From the NCBI GenBank assembly GCA_021014945.1, contig MU266348.1:62001-126000 (forward strand): 64,000 bases of DNA. Reading direction: 5' to 3'. The position numbers and the translations under genes are program-made. Each line of letters opens with the position of its first letter. Position 1 is the stretch's first letter. Positions 32,509 through 44,480 of the stretch are shown here, in pieces. The notes beneath the pieces are model-generated. The model had not been told where the DNA came from, searched no databases, and worked only from the letters and a program-made list of their open reading frames with translations. This DNA comes from Leucogyrophana mollusca (Eukaryota > Basidiomycota > Agaricomycetes > Boletales).

Positions 32509-35500
32509 CTAGTTGAGATAACCGCGACATTTGGCGGAGCCACAGAGACATGGAATTTTGTCTTGCTCGATAGGGAAGTGATAGTCTGGAGGTGAATGAT
32601 GAGACATTGGTGGAGCACAAACTAGGGGAAATCTTACCGTAGGTGATTTCATCACCGAGTTCAATATCGATTTTGGCGTAGATGACGATTTTCTTCTCGC
32701 CATTGATAGTGATAATCTTGGCTGTACAGTTGGGGTCACAGGAGTGATTAATGAGTCGTCTGTGGAAAGAGTGAGTCCAATTGAACCCAGCGCGTCACGG
32801 GAGAACACTGACCCCAAGTTACCCTTCTTTGTAGCGTCCACGACGAGATCTTCGTCAATCCTGAAGAGGTAACTACTACCAATACCTTGACGCTCGTAGG
32901 CCTTCTCCCGTTTGTCCGCAACCTGGGCTCGGATGATCTCGCCAACGTACTCGATAACCATCTCCCCGCGGGCAATCCTCTCCATGGCATACAATCCCCA
33001 GTCATGAATAGGCGACCGAGCGAAGCGAAGATGTTTCTTCCGCGTCTGCAGCTGGTTGAATTTGATGCTGAGGTCAGCAGCAGCGGTCTCGCCTTTGGAA
33101 AGCGCCACAGCGCGCTGTACTTGGTTGATCTCTTCCAGACCTTGAGCTCGCCGCCGAGCGTTGGCGCGATTAGACCGTGAGGATGTAACGTGTTGGGGAG
33201 GCGGTGCTTCAACGGGGGCAGCAGATTCAACAGTCGTCGAGCGCAGGGCGTATTGGGCGACGTAAGCGGACTTTTCTGCGTGAGAAATCTTGTAGTACCC
33301 CTCTGTTCGAGCAGACCCGGTGACATGCTTCCGGAAGGCAGGCAAGGAATCGGGAGCGGGAGATGGGATTCGTGACGGAGCACTCTCATGAGAGAAGGCC
33401 AGTTTAGCGAAATAGAAGTCCTCGTCGTCTTCCCAAATGTCCTGCCCCAAGGGTTCCGTCGGCACACTTGGAGGTTCGGGGACAGGCGACACCGGCCTCG
33501 ACAAAGGCGACTCCGACCTGGACTTGAAGTGGACCTGTGCTGTCTCGGGCACATTGAAGTCCATGTCACCAGGTAGGACGACGGCGTCGACAAGGTCTTT
33601 GACAACGCCCTTCGTAGCCTTCTTCGCCGGCTTCTTCTTCACTGAAACCTTCTTGGGCTGCTGGTCGTCCTCGAGTACCACTTCTCCCTTGAGCTTCTTC
33701 TTGACCGGCTCCTCATCCTCATCACGGTCCTCCGAAACGGAGCGTTTTCGTACCTCCAAGGCCGCTTCTGTGACAAGAGTATCATCATCTTCCGATTCGA
33801 TATCTTCTTCAATGACCCGCCGTGCCTTTGGCACGGCCTCCTTCCTCCTCTTCTTCTTCGGCGGCTCGATGGGCGGTAGCTCTTCCTCCTCTTCCTGCTC
33901 CCCCTGGTCCTCCTCCTCAACCACCTTTGCCTCCACTTCACGCGTCCTCTTATTGGGTTTCCGAAACGAAAGCCCCTTAAGCCCCCGCTTCTCCTTCTCT
34001 ACTGGCTTCGACTCCGCCACCTCAAGGCCTTCCTTCACCCTTGTCTCCGCCACCTTCGCTTTCTCATCTGCCACTAGTCTCCGAATATCGACAGCAACGA
34101 CCCGTTCCGTGATATCCTTCTCCAGCAGCACCTTCAGCTCACGAACGATGCTCTCCCCTGCTTGCTGCACCATCTCTTCCTCTGTCCAGCTCGTTTTCCC
34201 AGAAGGCGCCGAGGTCACCTGCGAGGGTGGTGGACACGCCGTGACCGTCACAGAATGGTGTGCGAGCGTCCGCGCGCCGGAATTCAGCACCATTGCTGCT
34301 CGCCGTGCGGAGTCGCTGGTCTGGAATGCGACATACCACGCACCATGGTCCCGCAAGACCTGGTCGACCTTAAAGTCCTTGAAAAATAGCCGTACATCGT
34401 CCTCCCGCACTGAGCCTAACGCACCGCCACTGAAGTCGACCCGCACGTGCTCGAGGCCGTTCCGTGCGAGGGCTTCTACCACGGCAGCGCTTGCACTCTG
34501 TTTCTGTTGCTGCTGCTGGCGACTGCTGGGGTGTCCTGGGCGTCGGGCGATGGGCGATGGGGAGCGAGAGGGTGGTTGCACGTGCGAGAGATGTGATGGC
34601 CGCCCGCGCGAGTGTACAGGGGTCGACGAAGACGAATGAGAGGAGGGTTGGGTGAGGTCGTTGAATACGGAGAATCGGTGGCTCGTGGCTGGCCGTGCAG
34701 TCGTCATGACTGGCGGTGGTCTCTTTACCCTTGAAGGCAGCGGATGACGACCAGAAGGTGATTTTTCGGAACGCCCATTGATGAGGGGAATATGAGCAGG
34801 CCGTGGTGGGAGTTGGTGGCTCGGCCGCCAATTTGTGACCGGAGGAGTCTGCGTGGAACTTGGGGTTGGGGTAGGTGCCGATGCTGTTGCAGCTTTCTCC
34901 TTTCTCCTTCTCTCCTCTCTCTCACGCCGTTTCCGTTCATCCAGCTCCTTCAGAACCGCCTTCAGCTTCAGCCCTTCACCATCAAACACGACCTTGATCT
35001 CCTCTCCGCCGTCTGCGACACCCACCCCTGCCCCAAGCTTCTTCCCGTGTGCACGCTCGACACACCGTTTTGCCTCTTCGTTCGTATGGTATTTGATGAA
35101 CACTATACCCAGCGCTCCTCCGGTCTCCATGTCGATCTGCGGCTCAAACGATGCAATCTTCCCATGGGCACCAAAGTGCCGTCGTAGATGCTGATTTGGA
35201 GCGAGTGGTGATAAGTTTGTGATCAGCACGGCCGTCGGTGGGGGCGGGCCTGTCGAGTTGCCGTCATACTATACTCCTGTTCATTAGAAGGTCAGCCTGA
35301 GAAAGAATAGGACACACACCTCATAGTTGACCTCGTGGAAAGCATCCCGCGGAGGCTTCTTCTTGGTCGCTCCGGGCGCCTTCCGCGGGTCTCTGACGAT
35401 AAGTTCGGGTTCGCTCTCGACAACCTCGCCGGCATAGCGCAATAGAATCTCTTTGCCTTTGCCTTTCCCTTTGATCCGTGGCTCATCGGTCGCATCCAGT

Positions 35501-36581
35501 TGCACAGCACGCACCTTCTCCAAAAGCGCACGCATGTGGCCATCGCGGTCCTTGTCGGTTACTGGGTCGAATATTACCTTGAAATCCTTGCCCGGTGCAT
35601 ATTCTGAGCGCGAGGGAGGCCATGGAGGCGGCGGTGGGAGTGAATATAATTGGGAAGCTTTCGGAGTAGGTGGTCGAGGTGGCGGTGGTGATGGTGGTGG
35701 TGGATGCGAAGAATTGAGAGATGGGAGTGGGGGTGGGTCAGAAGGCGGTGGAGGCGGTGGTAGTGGAACGGGATCAGACCATGAAGGTGGGGGAGATGGA
35801 GGAGGTGAGGGAGCTAACGGGGATGGAGGTCGAGATATTGGGGGTGGAGGCGGTGGTGATGGTGATCTTGCAGGCGGAGGTGGTGGTGGTGGTTCCGAAG
35901 GGCTTGTGTCTGTCGGTATCGGAGGTGGAAGAGATGGCGGAGGTGGTGGAGGCGGCGAATGGGACGGTGGTGGAGCGGTTGGTGGTGGCGGTGGTGGAGG
36001 TTCCGAGGTCGGTTGTGGTGGTTGTGGGCGTGATTCCGTCAGGGACGTTCTTCGATTGGTTGGAAAGGAGATCTTCACAGGCTGGTGCGGTCTGACACCA
36101 TCCGATATCGAAATGTTCGCAGTTTTGCTCGCGATGACTGACGACTGTGGTTCAGGTGTCCCGTGAAGCGGAGAACTTGACTGAGAGAGTCGTGACTGTA
36201 CAAGAATTGTGTGAGAGCGTGTTCGACTTACGCGCTTGGGAGAAAACATACGTTTGAACTTGACCATCCTACCTCAACCTGTTTACCTTTCTGTGATGCT
36301 CTGGGGCCAGTCGGTGCACTGATTGAACTCGGTCCAGCTGGGGATGATAGCGAGTGCCCGTTGACAAAAGTCTTGTTCGGTGCTTGGGCTCTGGGATGAG
36401 TAGGGACCCCGTTCAAAAGACTTCGCGGTCCCGTTGGTGGTGCAGCACCGATTTTGCTGCTAACAGAGGATGGAGAAGTCGATGTCGATGCCGTGGATGT
36501 CGATGTCTGGGGAGTCGATGGCCCAGCCGCCAATGAGCCCAGTAGCGCCCTTGGACCTCGAGGCGGCGCTTTACCCGACAT
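32509..36581 (-). CDS. SET1: Histone H3 lysine-4 methyltransferase Set1 (COMPASS catalytic subunit)
   Basis: Five exons (36581..36252, 36195..35320, 35268..32813, 32759..32638, 32585..32509) total 1286 aa with all phases closing. Order of parts: Gly/Pro/Arg-rich N-terminus ([16 protein letters not shown]); a proline tract, residues about 167-304; a first RRM (VLITNLSPL onwards, about 415-499); charged linker; a second RRM-like region (about 677-757); Lys/Glu-rich middle with nuclear signals ([10 protein letters not shown]); n-SET segment; SET domain from about 1146, with [20 protein letters not shown], the AdoMet/catalytic [11 protein letters not shown] and EITYDYHFP; and the post-SET zinc-binding [13 protein letters not shown] at the very end. 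Set1 methylates H3K4 at active promoters. Splicing restores the continuous SET motif, which confirms the last introns. Confidence 0.96.
35614..36027 (-). repeat. Proline-tract coding repeat inside Set1
   Basis: Plus-strand sequence is a GGT/GGA-rich low-complexity tract; on the coding strand it gives about 138 residues, mostly Pro with Ser. Runs of up to seven or eight prolines are broken by short SHS, SPS and SLP spacers. It lies wholly within exon 2 and keeps frame. Confidence 0.85.
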
Positions 36582-38607
36582 TTTGTAATCCTTTCCACAA
36601 CAAAAGACTTTTCACGAGCTGACAGACGTTGCGAAATATGGGGAAGAAAGGTGAAGGAGGAGATATAAGAGTATTGTGGAACGGAATGGCGGCGGTGTGG
36701 ATGAGCACAAACAACTGAGCACAAAACTTTCTCTTCCCGCCTCGACATCCAGGTCGAGCTGGAATCGGGTCAAGTTCTCAGGAAAGCCTACATTCAGACC
36801 AGTTGACAGTGTATACATCCATTATACCCTCTCTTATCTCCCACAACATCCTTTTCTCCTCCCGCGACGACCACAGTCGTCGGTGCGGCCTGCACAGCTG
36901 ACGAAGATGCCACGTAGGTTGTCGTGTGCGCAAAGATCAGAACGGATTCTTCATATGGAGGCGAACGAGAGATTATTCGAGTCTAAGCCTGACCTTGTCC
37001 ACGTTTCAAGCCAGTATTCCTCTGACAGCGATCACATCATTTCATCTTCAAGTTCGGTGCATGTCTGCCTGCCACGACGAGCCTTGTAAACCCGTGTCAA
37101 AATCCGTGCGCTCACGGCCCAGCAGCTGCGAGGTGCTTTTTTTGCATCTCCTTCGGAATAGCCCGTACGCGTGCCTGGAGGACTGATGCTGCCGTTCTCA
37201 GATGCTACAGTGAAGCCGATCGATCCGAGCCTTCAATGAAAATCCACCTTTCTTTCCTGCATGCTCGTTCGAGTGAGATCGTGCTAGAACCTTATCCGGG
37301 TCGAGTCATGTACTCCAGAGCTTTCGGGGCAAGAATTTGCTTATCAGGTATATTCGTTTATAAGCTTGTCAGTTCACATTGGGCCGCAAGTTCGCGCCTC
37401 CGTTTCGATCCTTGTCAAGATGTCTCGGGACAGCATACGTCTAATTCGCAGGCATAACTCACCTCGATCCGTCAGCCCAGATGCGACATCAATCTCTTGC
37501 GCATTGCAAATCTGATCCAGTACTTTATGATGATGTGAGTTCACCTTGACAATTTACCAGCGACCGCCAAAGTTGACGATTGCCATTGACCTTCCAACTA
37601 ACAATTAGAGCGGTGGGTAACCTCTTTAGGTCCCGCGGACATTTCCATATCCCCAGTCCGCGATAACCAAAAATAACCCTGGCTCTGGTCTTGTCAACTG
37701 TGAGGTGGAGCTGCTGTTAAGGACTTAGCACGGCGACCAGGTAGGATGCCGTGTGCCTGTTCTGCCGTCATTGCTGTCGACAAGCGTGTCGCAATTCATG
37801 CGGCTGGCGTTTTAATCGACGAGTACAATGAAAGACTTCACAGTCTGGAGTAATTGGCGCCGCGGATTCCTCCGTCTAAAACATCTAGGTGTGCCTTTTG
37901 TTCGGTCGTATGTGGACACACCTTGATGCAGCATCAGCATGACCGTCCTTCCGGGAGCCTGTCAAGACAACACGACGTATCTCTGCATAAGGCATGGGAG
38001 AAAGCTCCTGCCGCTTTGACACCGTACGTACCCCGATCCGCCGCCGCCTTCATCAGTGGGAACACCGGTCATCAATGAGACGAGAGTCCATTGTCAAACT
38101 TCGTCGACGCTGACTGTAGCGGGAATGCGCGTTATCGATGGTAGTCTGGTCGATTCGCGGGTTGGTCGCGTTGGTGGCATTATACGGATTCAAAACACCA
38201 ACAAGCTGGACGTTGCTGCCTGAGGCCCGAGGAGTCGCCTTGATGGTTTGATCAGAAAGGGGCCTACCCGGCTGGCTTAATGTCAGTCGAAGGAAGTAGA
38301 CCACTGTCAAATGTTTCCCACCGTGATCGAACAGAAATATATCCGATGTTTGGAGTATGATAACAGAGCAAATTACCGTCTATGTGTGTAGTGTAAGTGC
38401 CGATATAGTATGAATGAGCGACGAGTCGCAGAAGCCAGCCGCGATGTAAATAATGTTACTATGCGTACACAGTGCACCTATGAGGCAGTGGATCCATTGG
38501 TGGCGAGTAGGGATGAAACATAACGAGATAGAACGCATGCATGGGGAGAGTAACCAGAAAGGAGTGGATGCAGCGATGGGCAGTTCGTTGCTTGTGAACA
38601 GGTGGGA
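36582..38607. other. Intergenic region upstream of Set1
   Basis: About 2 kb, including the Set1 promoter at the left. Open frames are short (up to 137 codons at 36676-37089) and resemble nothing known. The right end is downstream of the gene that ends at 38608. Confidence 0.4.
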
Positions 38608-39510
38608 TCACAGATTGCGAAGACCTTGGAGAACGTTGTTGTAGTCGCGTTCTGTCCAGCGACGACCCCCTTTTTCCCGAATCCACTTTTTGCTGTGCTG
38701 TTTGGTAAGATAATGATGTTTGGCTTCTGGGTCGCCCCCCAGCTGTCCTCCGGCGACACATTCGTTGTATGCACTTCCATCCTCGCTCTCAGATAAATGA
38801 ACATCTACTTCAGAGTGTGAATGATCTTCCTCGTTGTCGAAAGCCGAATCAAATGAGATGAAGCTCTCCCCCCATCGACCCGTGTGTAGGTTGTTCGATT
38901 TCGAGTGGTCAGCTTTGGGGTCGGCGCGGAAAACAAGGTCGATAGGAGGTGCATCCCCAAAATGGCGTCGAAGTTTGGAGAAACGCCTTCGCTTGGTGGT
39001 AAATGGAGAGGGATGTTCCGGCGACGTGGGTGTGACAAGTGAGGAGGAGGACGAGAGTGAGCAACTGCTGGTAGAAGGAATGGTTAATGGTGGGAGGTGT
39101 GCGGCCTTTGAGGACTGGGCCGATGGCGGTGTCAGCGGGGTAGGTGGTGGGGGCTGGATTCCGAGAGGGATTGGCGGTAAGGAGGTCGATTTGATAGGTT
39201 TGGGCAGTTTGGTGGGAGGAGTAGGGAGGGGCCGCGGGGAGAGTACCCTGGGAGATTTTTGGGTGGTAGTGGTGACCAGGGTAGGAATGTGCGGTAAAGG
39301 TCGTATTTTATTTCTGCGTTCGCCCACTACTGATGAGGTAGATGACGAGGCGGAACAAATACTGGAAATTGGAGTATGGCTACAACATCCTTGGGGTGAT
39401 GCCCTAGTGGCGTAGGAAGGAGGTTTCTCCGACGTGACTGGAGAAAGTGCCAACACTGGTAGCCGACGGCCCCGAGAGACATAGTATGCGGATGGGGACT
39501 CGGAAGCCAT
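38608..39510 (-). CDS. Conserved-looking hypothetical protein, Ser/Pro-rich with basic C-terminal motif
   Basis: A single exon of 300 aa starts at ATG 39510 (MASESPSAYYVSRGRRLP). The N-terminal half is Ser/Pro/Thr-rich (PRPLPTPPTKLPKPIKSTSL). A basic segment (TTKRRRFSKLRRHFGDAPP) begins the more ordered part, followed by GRWGESFISFDSAFDNEEDH and an acidic patch. The C-terminus, SKKWIREKGGRRWTERDYNN followed by VLQGLRNL, looks like a short helical motif. I recall this kind of ending from unnamed basidiomycete proteins, but cannot name it or its role. Charge and composition suggest a nuclear or regulatory protein. No signal peptide or membrane segment is seen. Confidence 0.72.
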   Translation of the reverse strand: MASESPSAYYVSRGRRLPVLALSPVTSEKPPSYATRASPQGCCSHTPISSICSASSSTSSVVGERRNKIRPLPHIPTLVTTTTQKSPRVLSPRPLPTPPTKLPKPIKSTSLPPIPLGIQPPPPTPLTPPSAQSSKAAHLPPLTIPSTSSCSLSSSSSLVTPTSPEHPSPFTTKRRRFSKLRRHFGDAPPIDLVFRADPKADHSKSNNLHTGRWGESFISFDSAFDNEEDHSHSEVDVHLSESEDGSAYNECVAGGQLGGDPEAKHHYLTKQHSKKWIREKGGRRWTERDYNNVLQGLRNL

Positions 39511-42500
39511 GTTCCTCGGGAGTTGGTCTGTGGGTCAATACATTGGTCAGAGCAAGTATCAAAACAGCTCAAGCCTGGCTACAACGTACCCGTTAGGTGT
39601 CCAGACAAGAGCTGGAACACTGGCACCGCAGGTGCTTCAAGGGCGCCCGAGCTGCTCGGGCGAGCGGATGCAGTGAGGTCCTAACGGACTCAACGAAGGT
39701 CCACGGTGGTAGTGGGGGTAACAAGCCCAGCCTTCCTGACAGCCTCTCTATTTTATGTGACGCCAATATGGCAGAGGCATCAATTATCACATCTTGACAT
39801 TTAGCTATTAGGCGAAACAGCTCAACAACAATATCAGTCGATAGTTCGGATACGGGTGGCCCTCGGGGACAATCTTCTCGAAAAGGCAGGCCTTTATGAA
39901 CCTCAATGATGCCAACTCCCTCTAAGCCACCCTTCAGCCGTCTGCGGATCCGAAAACTCTCAAGCTTTCAAAGTCCTGTCGAGCTCAAGGAATGGACGTG
40001 ACTGTGCGTACAACCGGAAAAAGTCGGCCTTTACGACAGATTACGGTAGAAACCACACGACAATTGTAGGCTGTTCAGAAGTCAGGATCTTGTCACCCTC
40101 AGCACTGCCTTGTACACATCCCGCTGTCTCTGCGCACAAAAGGAAGAAAACCTAACCTTAAGCTGCGTCGACATTTGTTGGCCTGCTTCTGTGAGCACCA
40201 GGCAGCCAACGCAACCTTTGCTTTCGGGATCTCACAAGGAAGGTTAGCTGGAAGGTAAGTCTTGGTGGTGATATATTTGATCGTAGCCAGGGTTTAAGCG
40301 TATGGGACGCGTCTGTACCATGCTGTGGACAAGGACATCTCACTCCGGCTCGCCGAGGTGCGCAGTCCTTCATATCCTGCGTGTTCATAGCTTGCCAGCC
40401 ACAGCCAGCGGTTGCGAGTTAAGTGACTGGTGGCTCGGAGAGCCATTCCCCTAAAGCAGCTACGGGAGCAACTAGACAGTAGCTTAAACTTCCATGGCAG
40501 TATCAACATGACACAATGGAAAGTCCCGCTCGGTGGCCAAGAGCTGTCACAAGGTCAGGCGCTAAGTCACTCTGGGTCCGTACGCGAATAATGCGACGGT
40601 TTCCCTTGTGCAGGCGAGGGAGCCGAGTCACTACCAAAGCTTCCTGGACCCGTCTTGCCCTTCTTGCCCTCATCGAGTCTTCCAGCTTGCTCTCGGCCTC
40701 CACATCTCGAGTACTTGATAGGGAACCGATTGACAGGAGCGCGATGAACCTCGGTGTCGGGTACGCCTAATTATTGCAGGCTCAGTATTCATACCAGCCG
40801 ATGTCACACCGCGGGTTCGGGCTGTGTTGACGCCTGTTGTGTGACGCATGGTCGGTCGGATTCGGCCAGGTCGTGGATACATCACAGCCTGCCCAAAGAC
40901 CAAATGTCAGTCTTCATTTTTCGACGCCCCCGTCAGGCGGGACAGCGCAGCTGAGCGCGAGCTGTGGTAAAGGGCTTCGGTAGGCTTCGGTGCATCTCTA
41001 CACCGGGGTCGTCACATAGATCATCGGCGCCAGTATCCGATTCCTCCAGATCCACTCCACTTCGGGGTTGTTTGTACGGCTATCATGGACAGATAGTGGA
41101 GCTGCCCGAGGCGGCTACCGCCCTCTGCATACAGACGAGTCTCGGTAACCTCCAACATTTGGATTCTGTATTCAGCTTCAGCTCGGAGTATAACGCCCTT
41201 GACCCACTGATCTGCACTGCCATTCGTCGTCCAGTGATCTGGCAGCCGGATTCTATCAGCCTTCAGAGGAGCTCATGGAAAACATTCTGAAAGTTTCCTC
41301 CCCAGTTTCAATATAATATCGTTGCCCACACATTACGAGCCGTGTGTCCGATTCGTACAGAGGACACCCACGAAGACCCGACGGCAAGATAGGGCGGTCG
41401 CCGGTTTGGCAAGCTGCAGGGTGGGCCCACAAGTACTTATCCAGATCACTGCTAATTCGGAGGGGAACGGATACACCACGGCTCTCCGCAGCTACATCAC
41501 TCGAGCGCTAAGTACCACCACCAAATTGCGAGTTAGACTCCACTCTTTGACAACTTCTATCTGTTGGTTTGGCAGAGGAGGGATATTGTGGTATCACTCG
41601 CTAGAGTGCGAAGTCTAACACGAGTTGATCCGGGGGACGTCTGGAACTCGGATGCATGTCGAGGTGCGCGAAAGGCGAGTTTGTGATGCGGAAGGTCTTG
41701 ATTTGGCCAAGTCTGACCATCGCTGGGAAGGCATGTGGGGCTGCCCCGGATGAGATGTTGGGTGGGTACCAGTGGGTACCCCCAAGTAAGCGATTCGAAG
41801 TTCCTCGCCAGCGACAATGCGAACCCTGCGACCTTTACCTCCCTTACACTAAATGCATCCACATTTATCGCCGTATTCTTTATCCACAATCTCCCGGTGG
41901 AAGGTGGGTCATCAAGCATCACGCTTGAGCAAGCTGGTCGAAGACCCTCCAGACACGACGTCTTGGTTGTCCGAAAGGCCGATCAGGTCACATCTGCTCA
42001 GTCCATGACCCGCCAAAACTAAGGTCGTGGTATAGGTTGAGCTGGTCATGGGGGCAATGGGAGGCACTCACAATCACAAACGTTTTATATAATAAGTTCT
42101 TATTTCAATGCTCTGGGGAGCTATCCAGCGAATATACTACTTACCGCTGGGGATGTGTGTGGTCTCTATATTGGTCTCCTCAGCCCCAAACTAACTGATT
42201 AGCCAACTCAATCACATCTTCGTGGCCACGGTACGCGAAGACTGTCCAGAAGGCAGGGCCCCTGATTGGACCGGACGTTCCCAGTGTCCACCGAAACGAA
42301 ACACCCCGCCGGTCGAAGCGTCCGGGGAACTTGGGTGGCGCGTGGGGGTGTGTGAGCGTGTTTTTTTGGCCCCCAGAGGTAGAAGCAAGAACCTGTACGT
42401 TCGTCCGCACAGTACTAAGCGTCACCGGTGGCGCGGGCCTTTTGACTGGATGTTTTTCACAGGGAATGCAGGTCACGTCCAAGTCTGTTTGCTAGGTGAG

Positions 42501-44480
42501 CAATGGTAGAGGTAATGTACACGCCTTGCGATGATACTAAATTACACCTCCGAAGCGAGGTAAAACGTGCTGAGAACTGAGTAGATCGCATGCGGGGCAA
42601 CCTTCTCAAAGCTTCTCAGTCCATCTAGATTTGCCATAAATAAACCAAACGATGGTACATGAATACACTTGTCTATGACTGCCCTCTCGTGAATATACTT
42701 CGCTAAGGGTGGGGCCAGTGGTTTTGCTGTACTTGTCGACGAAAGGCCGCGGGTATTGATGGCGTCGGCGGTGTTTGAAAGGGTCTCTTTGAGGCACTAC
42801 TTGCCATCCTGATTGATGCTATAGTTATAATGCATGGTGCACCGAGAGCGAACGAGAAGAACAAGTTAAGGTCCTGGCAATACGTATCCAGAATACCAGT
42901 GGCTAATAATGGAGAATGCAACAGGGCGGCCCGGAGAGAAGGGGATGAATCTCGGAATATGACCCCGAGGTCCTGACTCCTGAGAACTCTCCAGAGTCGC
43001 CTCGCGCTGTGTCTCTGGAGCGCAACAATGAGGGGCCCTTCGTGACCCCGGCGATAATCTAGTCTGGTCGCGCCCCCGAATTAACGCCAGCGAGAGCGTG
43101 ACGGAGAGCGAGATACCGAAGAATCGAGTGGTCCGCGAATTTGTCAAAAGCTTGACATTGTACGATTTCACGGCTAGTGGTGCGCAAGTGGCTGTGCATT
43201 GAATACCTCGCTACATCGGAGCACGCTGGAATAATCGTCCTGTAGATTGAGTGGCGTCCGAACATGTTCACCTGCTGACCAGACTGGGGGTCAGTGCGGC
43301 AGAGATCACGATCTACCTGGGGGCCATATCAGATCAGGATTGACGCTAAAGATCTTCGAGAGATCGCGAAGACGGGGATGCGTGGGTGAGTATCGCCATC
43401 GTCAGGAGCCCGGGCCCCAAAGGACTTGCCGCGTGCGACTTGTTTCCGGCAAAAGCCAGAAGGGCTCTCATTAGATGACTGCCTCGAACAGGACTCGTGC
43501 CAGGTGTCATAGTGATAGTTAGGAGACATTCTCACAAGAAAAGCTCACCATGATCATGATGGTAAAAAGGATCGAGCCGAGGGGGAGAAGATCCTCATAT
43601 TTGGAGCTATTTGGCAGGAGTAATTCCGTTAAAGTCCGTCAAATGTCAGCGTTCCTCGGTGTCATCTTTTTTCGGAAGCGGCAGGGCGCGAGATCTTCGC
43701 ATCCCGGCGGTGTGGGCTTCATTATCCCTTACCCCAGTTGTATACTTTCCGTCGTTGCTGATTGTAGAGTGTTTTTGGCGGATAGCTAGGGATGGGGGAT
43801 TGGATGGCTTGTGGCGCGCCACAAGTGGGGGTGTGACGCGTGACAGTTTATTGTGTCACGCCGGGTTTGTTTACTGGATAGCTTTTCACAGGTTTTCCAG
43901 CTGGTGAAAGCGACTACACAAAACATTCTACTTGGCGACGCAGTAATAAGGGCATCAGAGCTTGGGTTTATCTTTTGCTTATCGTTTCTACCACACTCTG
44001 GAAGCTGGATTTTATATCCTTGGTCGCGTTGCCGAGTTCTTCCGCTGGGAACCTTGTGTTGCGTGTGCGCAGTCGTTCCGAGTTCCTTGCCTTGAAATCC
44101 TTGGGCCAATCTGTAAGTGAAGTACCCGACTTGTCCGGCCGGTCAATAAAATCTCATCATAGTCCACTTTATGCTTCCGTAGCCTGTTATCGCAATCGCG
44201 ACTATATCGCTCCATTTGTCCCCCCGATCCCGAGTCGGCGTTTATTCTGCCTTCCCCAGGCCGGGCTGTCCAGCCTTTCCTTGTAAGACGTAAGCCACCT
44301 TCCCCAATCTGCCGTCCCGTCCCCTTGTCTATGTGACCATGGCGTTAACCTTCGTTCGCCGCCCCATCCGTTTACAGCACCCGCCCTCCTCCAACGGGCG
44401 CTAACGACCTGTGTACTGGTGCGCACCTTGTTCGTCCTCTGTGGACTGTACCGTAAACCTCCTCTCGCAGACGGATCATT
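39511..44480. other. Gene-poor region of about 5 kb upstream of SNF5
   Basis: No frame longer than about 120 codons, no coherent exon chain, and no transposon domain recognised. A fragment on the minus strand at 42180-42482 (FPGRFDRRGVSFRWTLG, GPAFWTVFAYRGHEDVIELA) reads like protein, but has no good start. Otherwise this may be regulatory DNA, decayed sequence or a non-coding RNA locus. Confidence 0.4.

Noticed and set aside
33437..34639. Open plus-strand frame of 400 codons, Ser/Thr-rich
   Set aside because: It lies opposite exon 3 of Set1. Its Ser/Thr/Phe composition follows from reverse reading of Lys/Glu-rich codons; no domain is seen.
35453..36166. Gly-rich open frame of 237 codons on the plus strand
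   Set aside because: Mirror image of the Set1 proline tract (CCN codons read as GGN). No start context, no other evidence.
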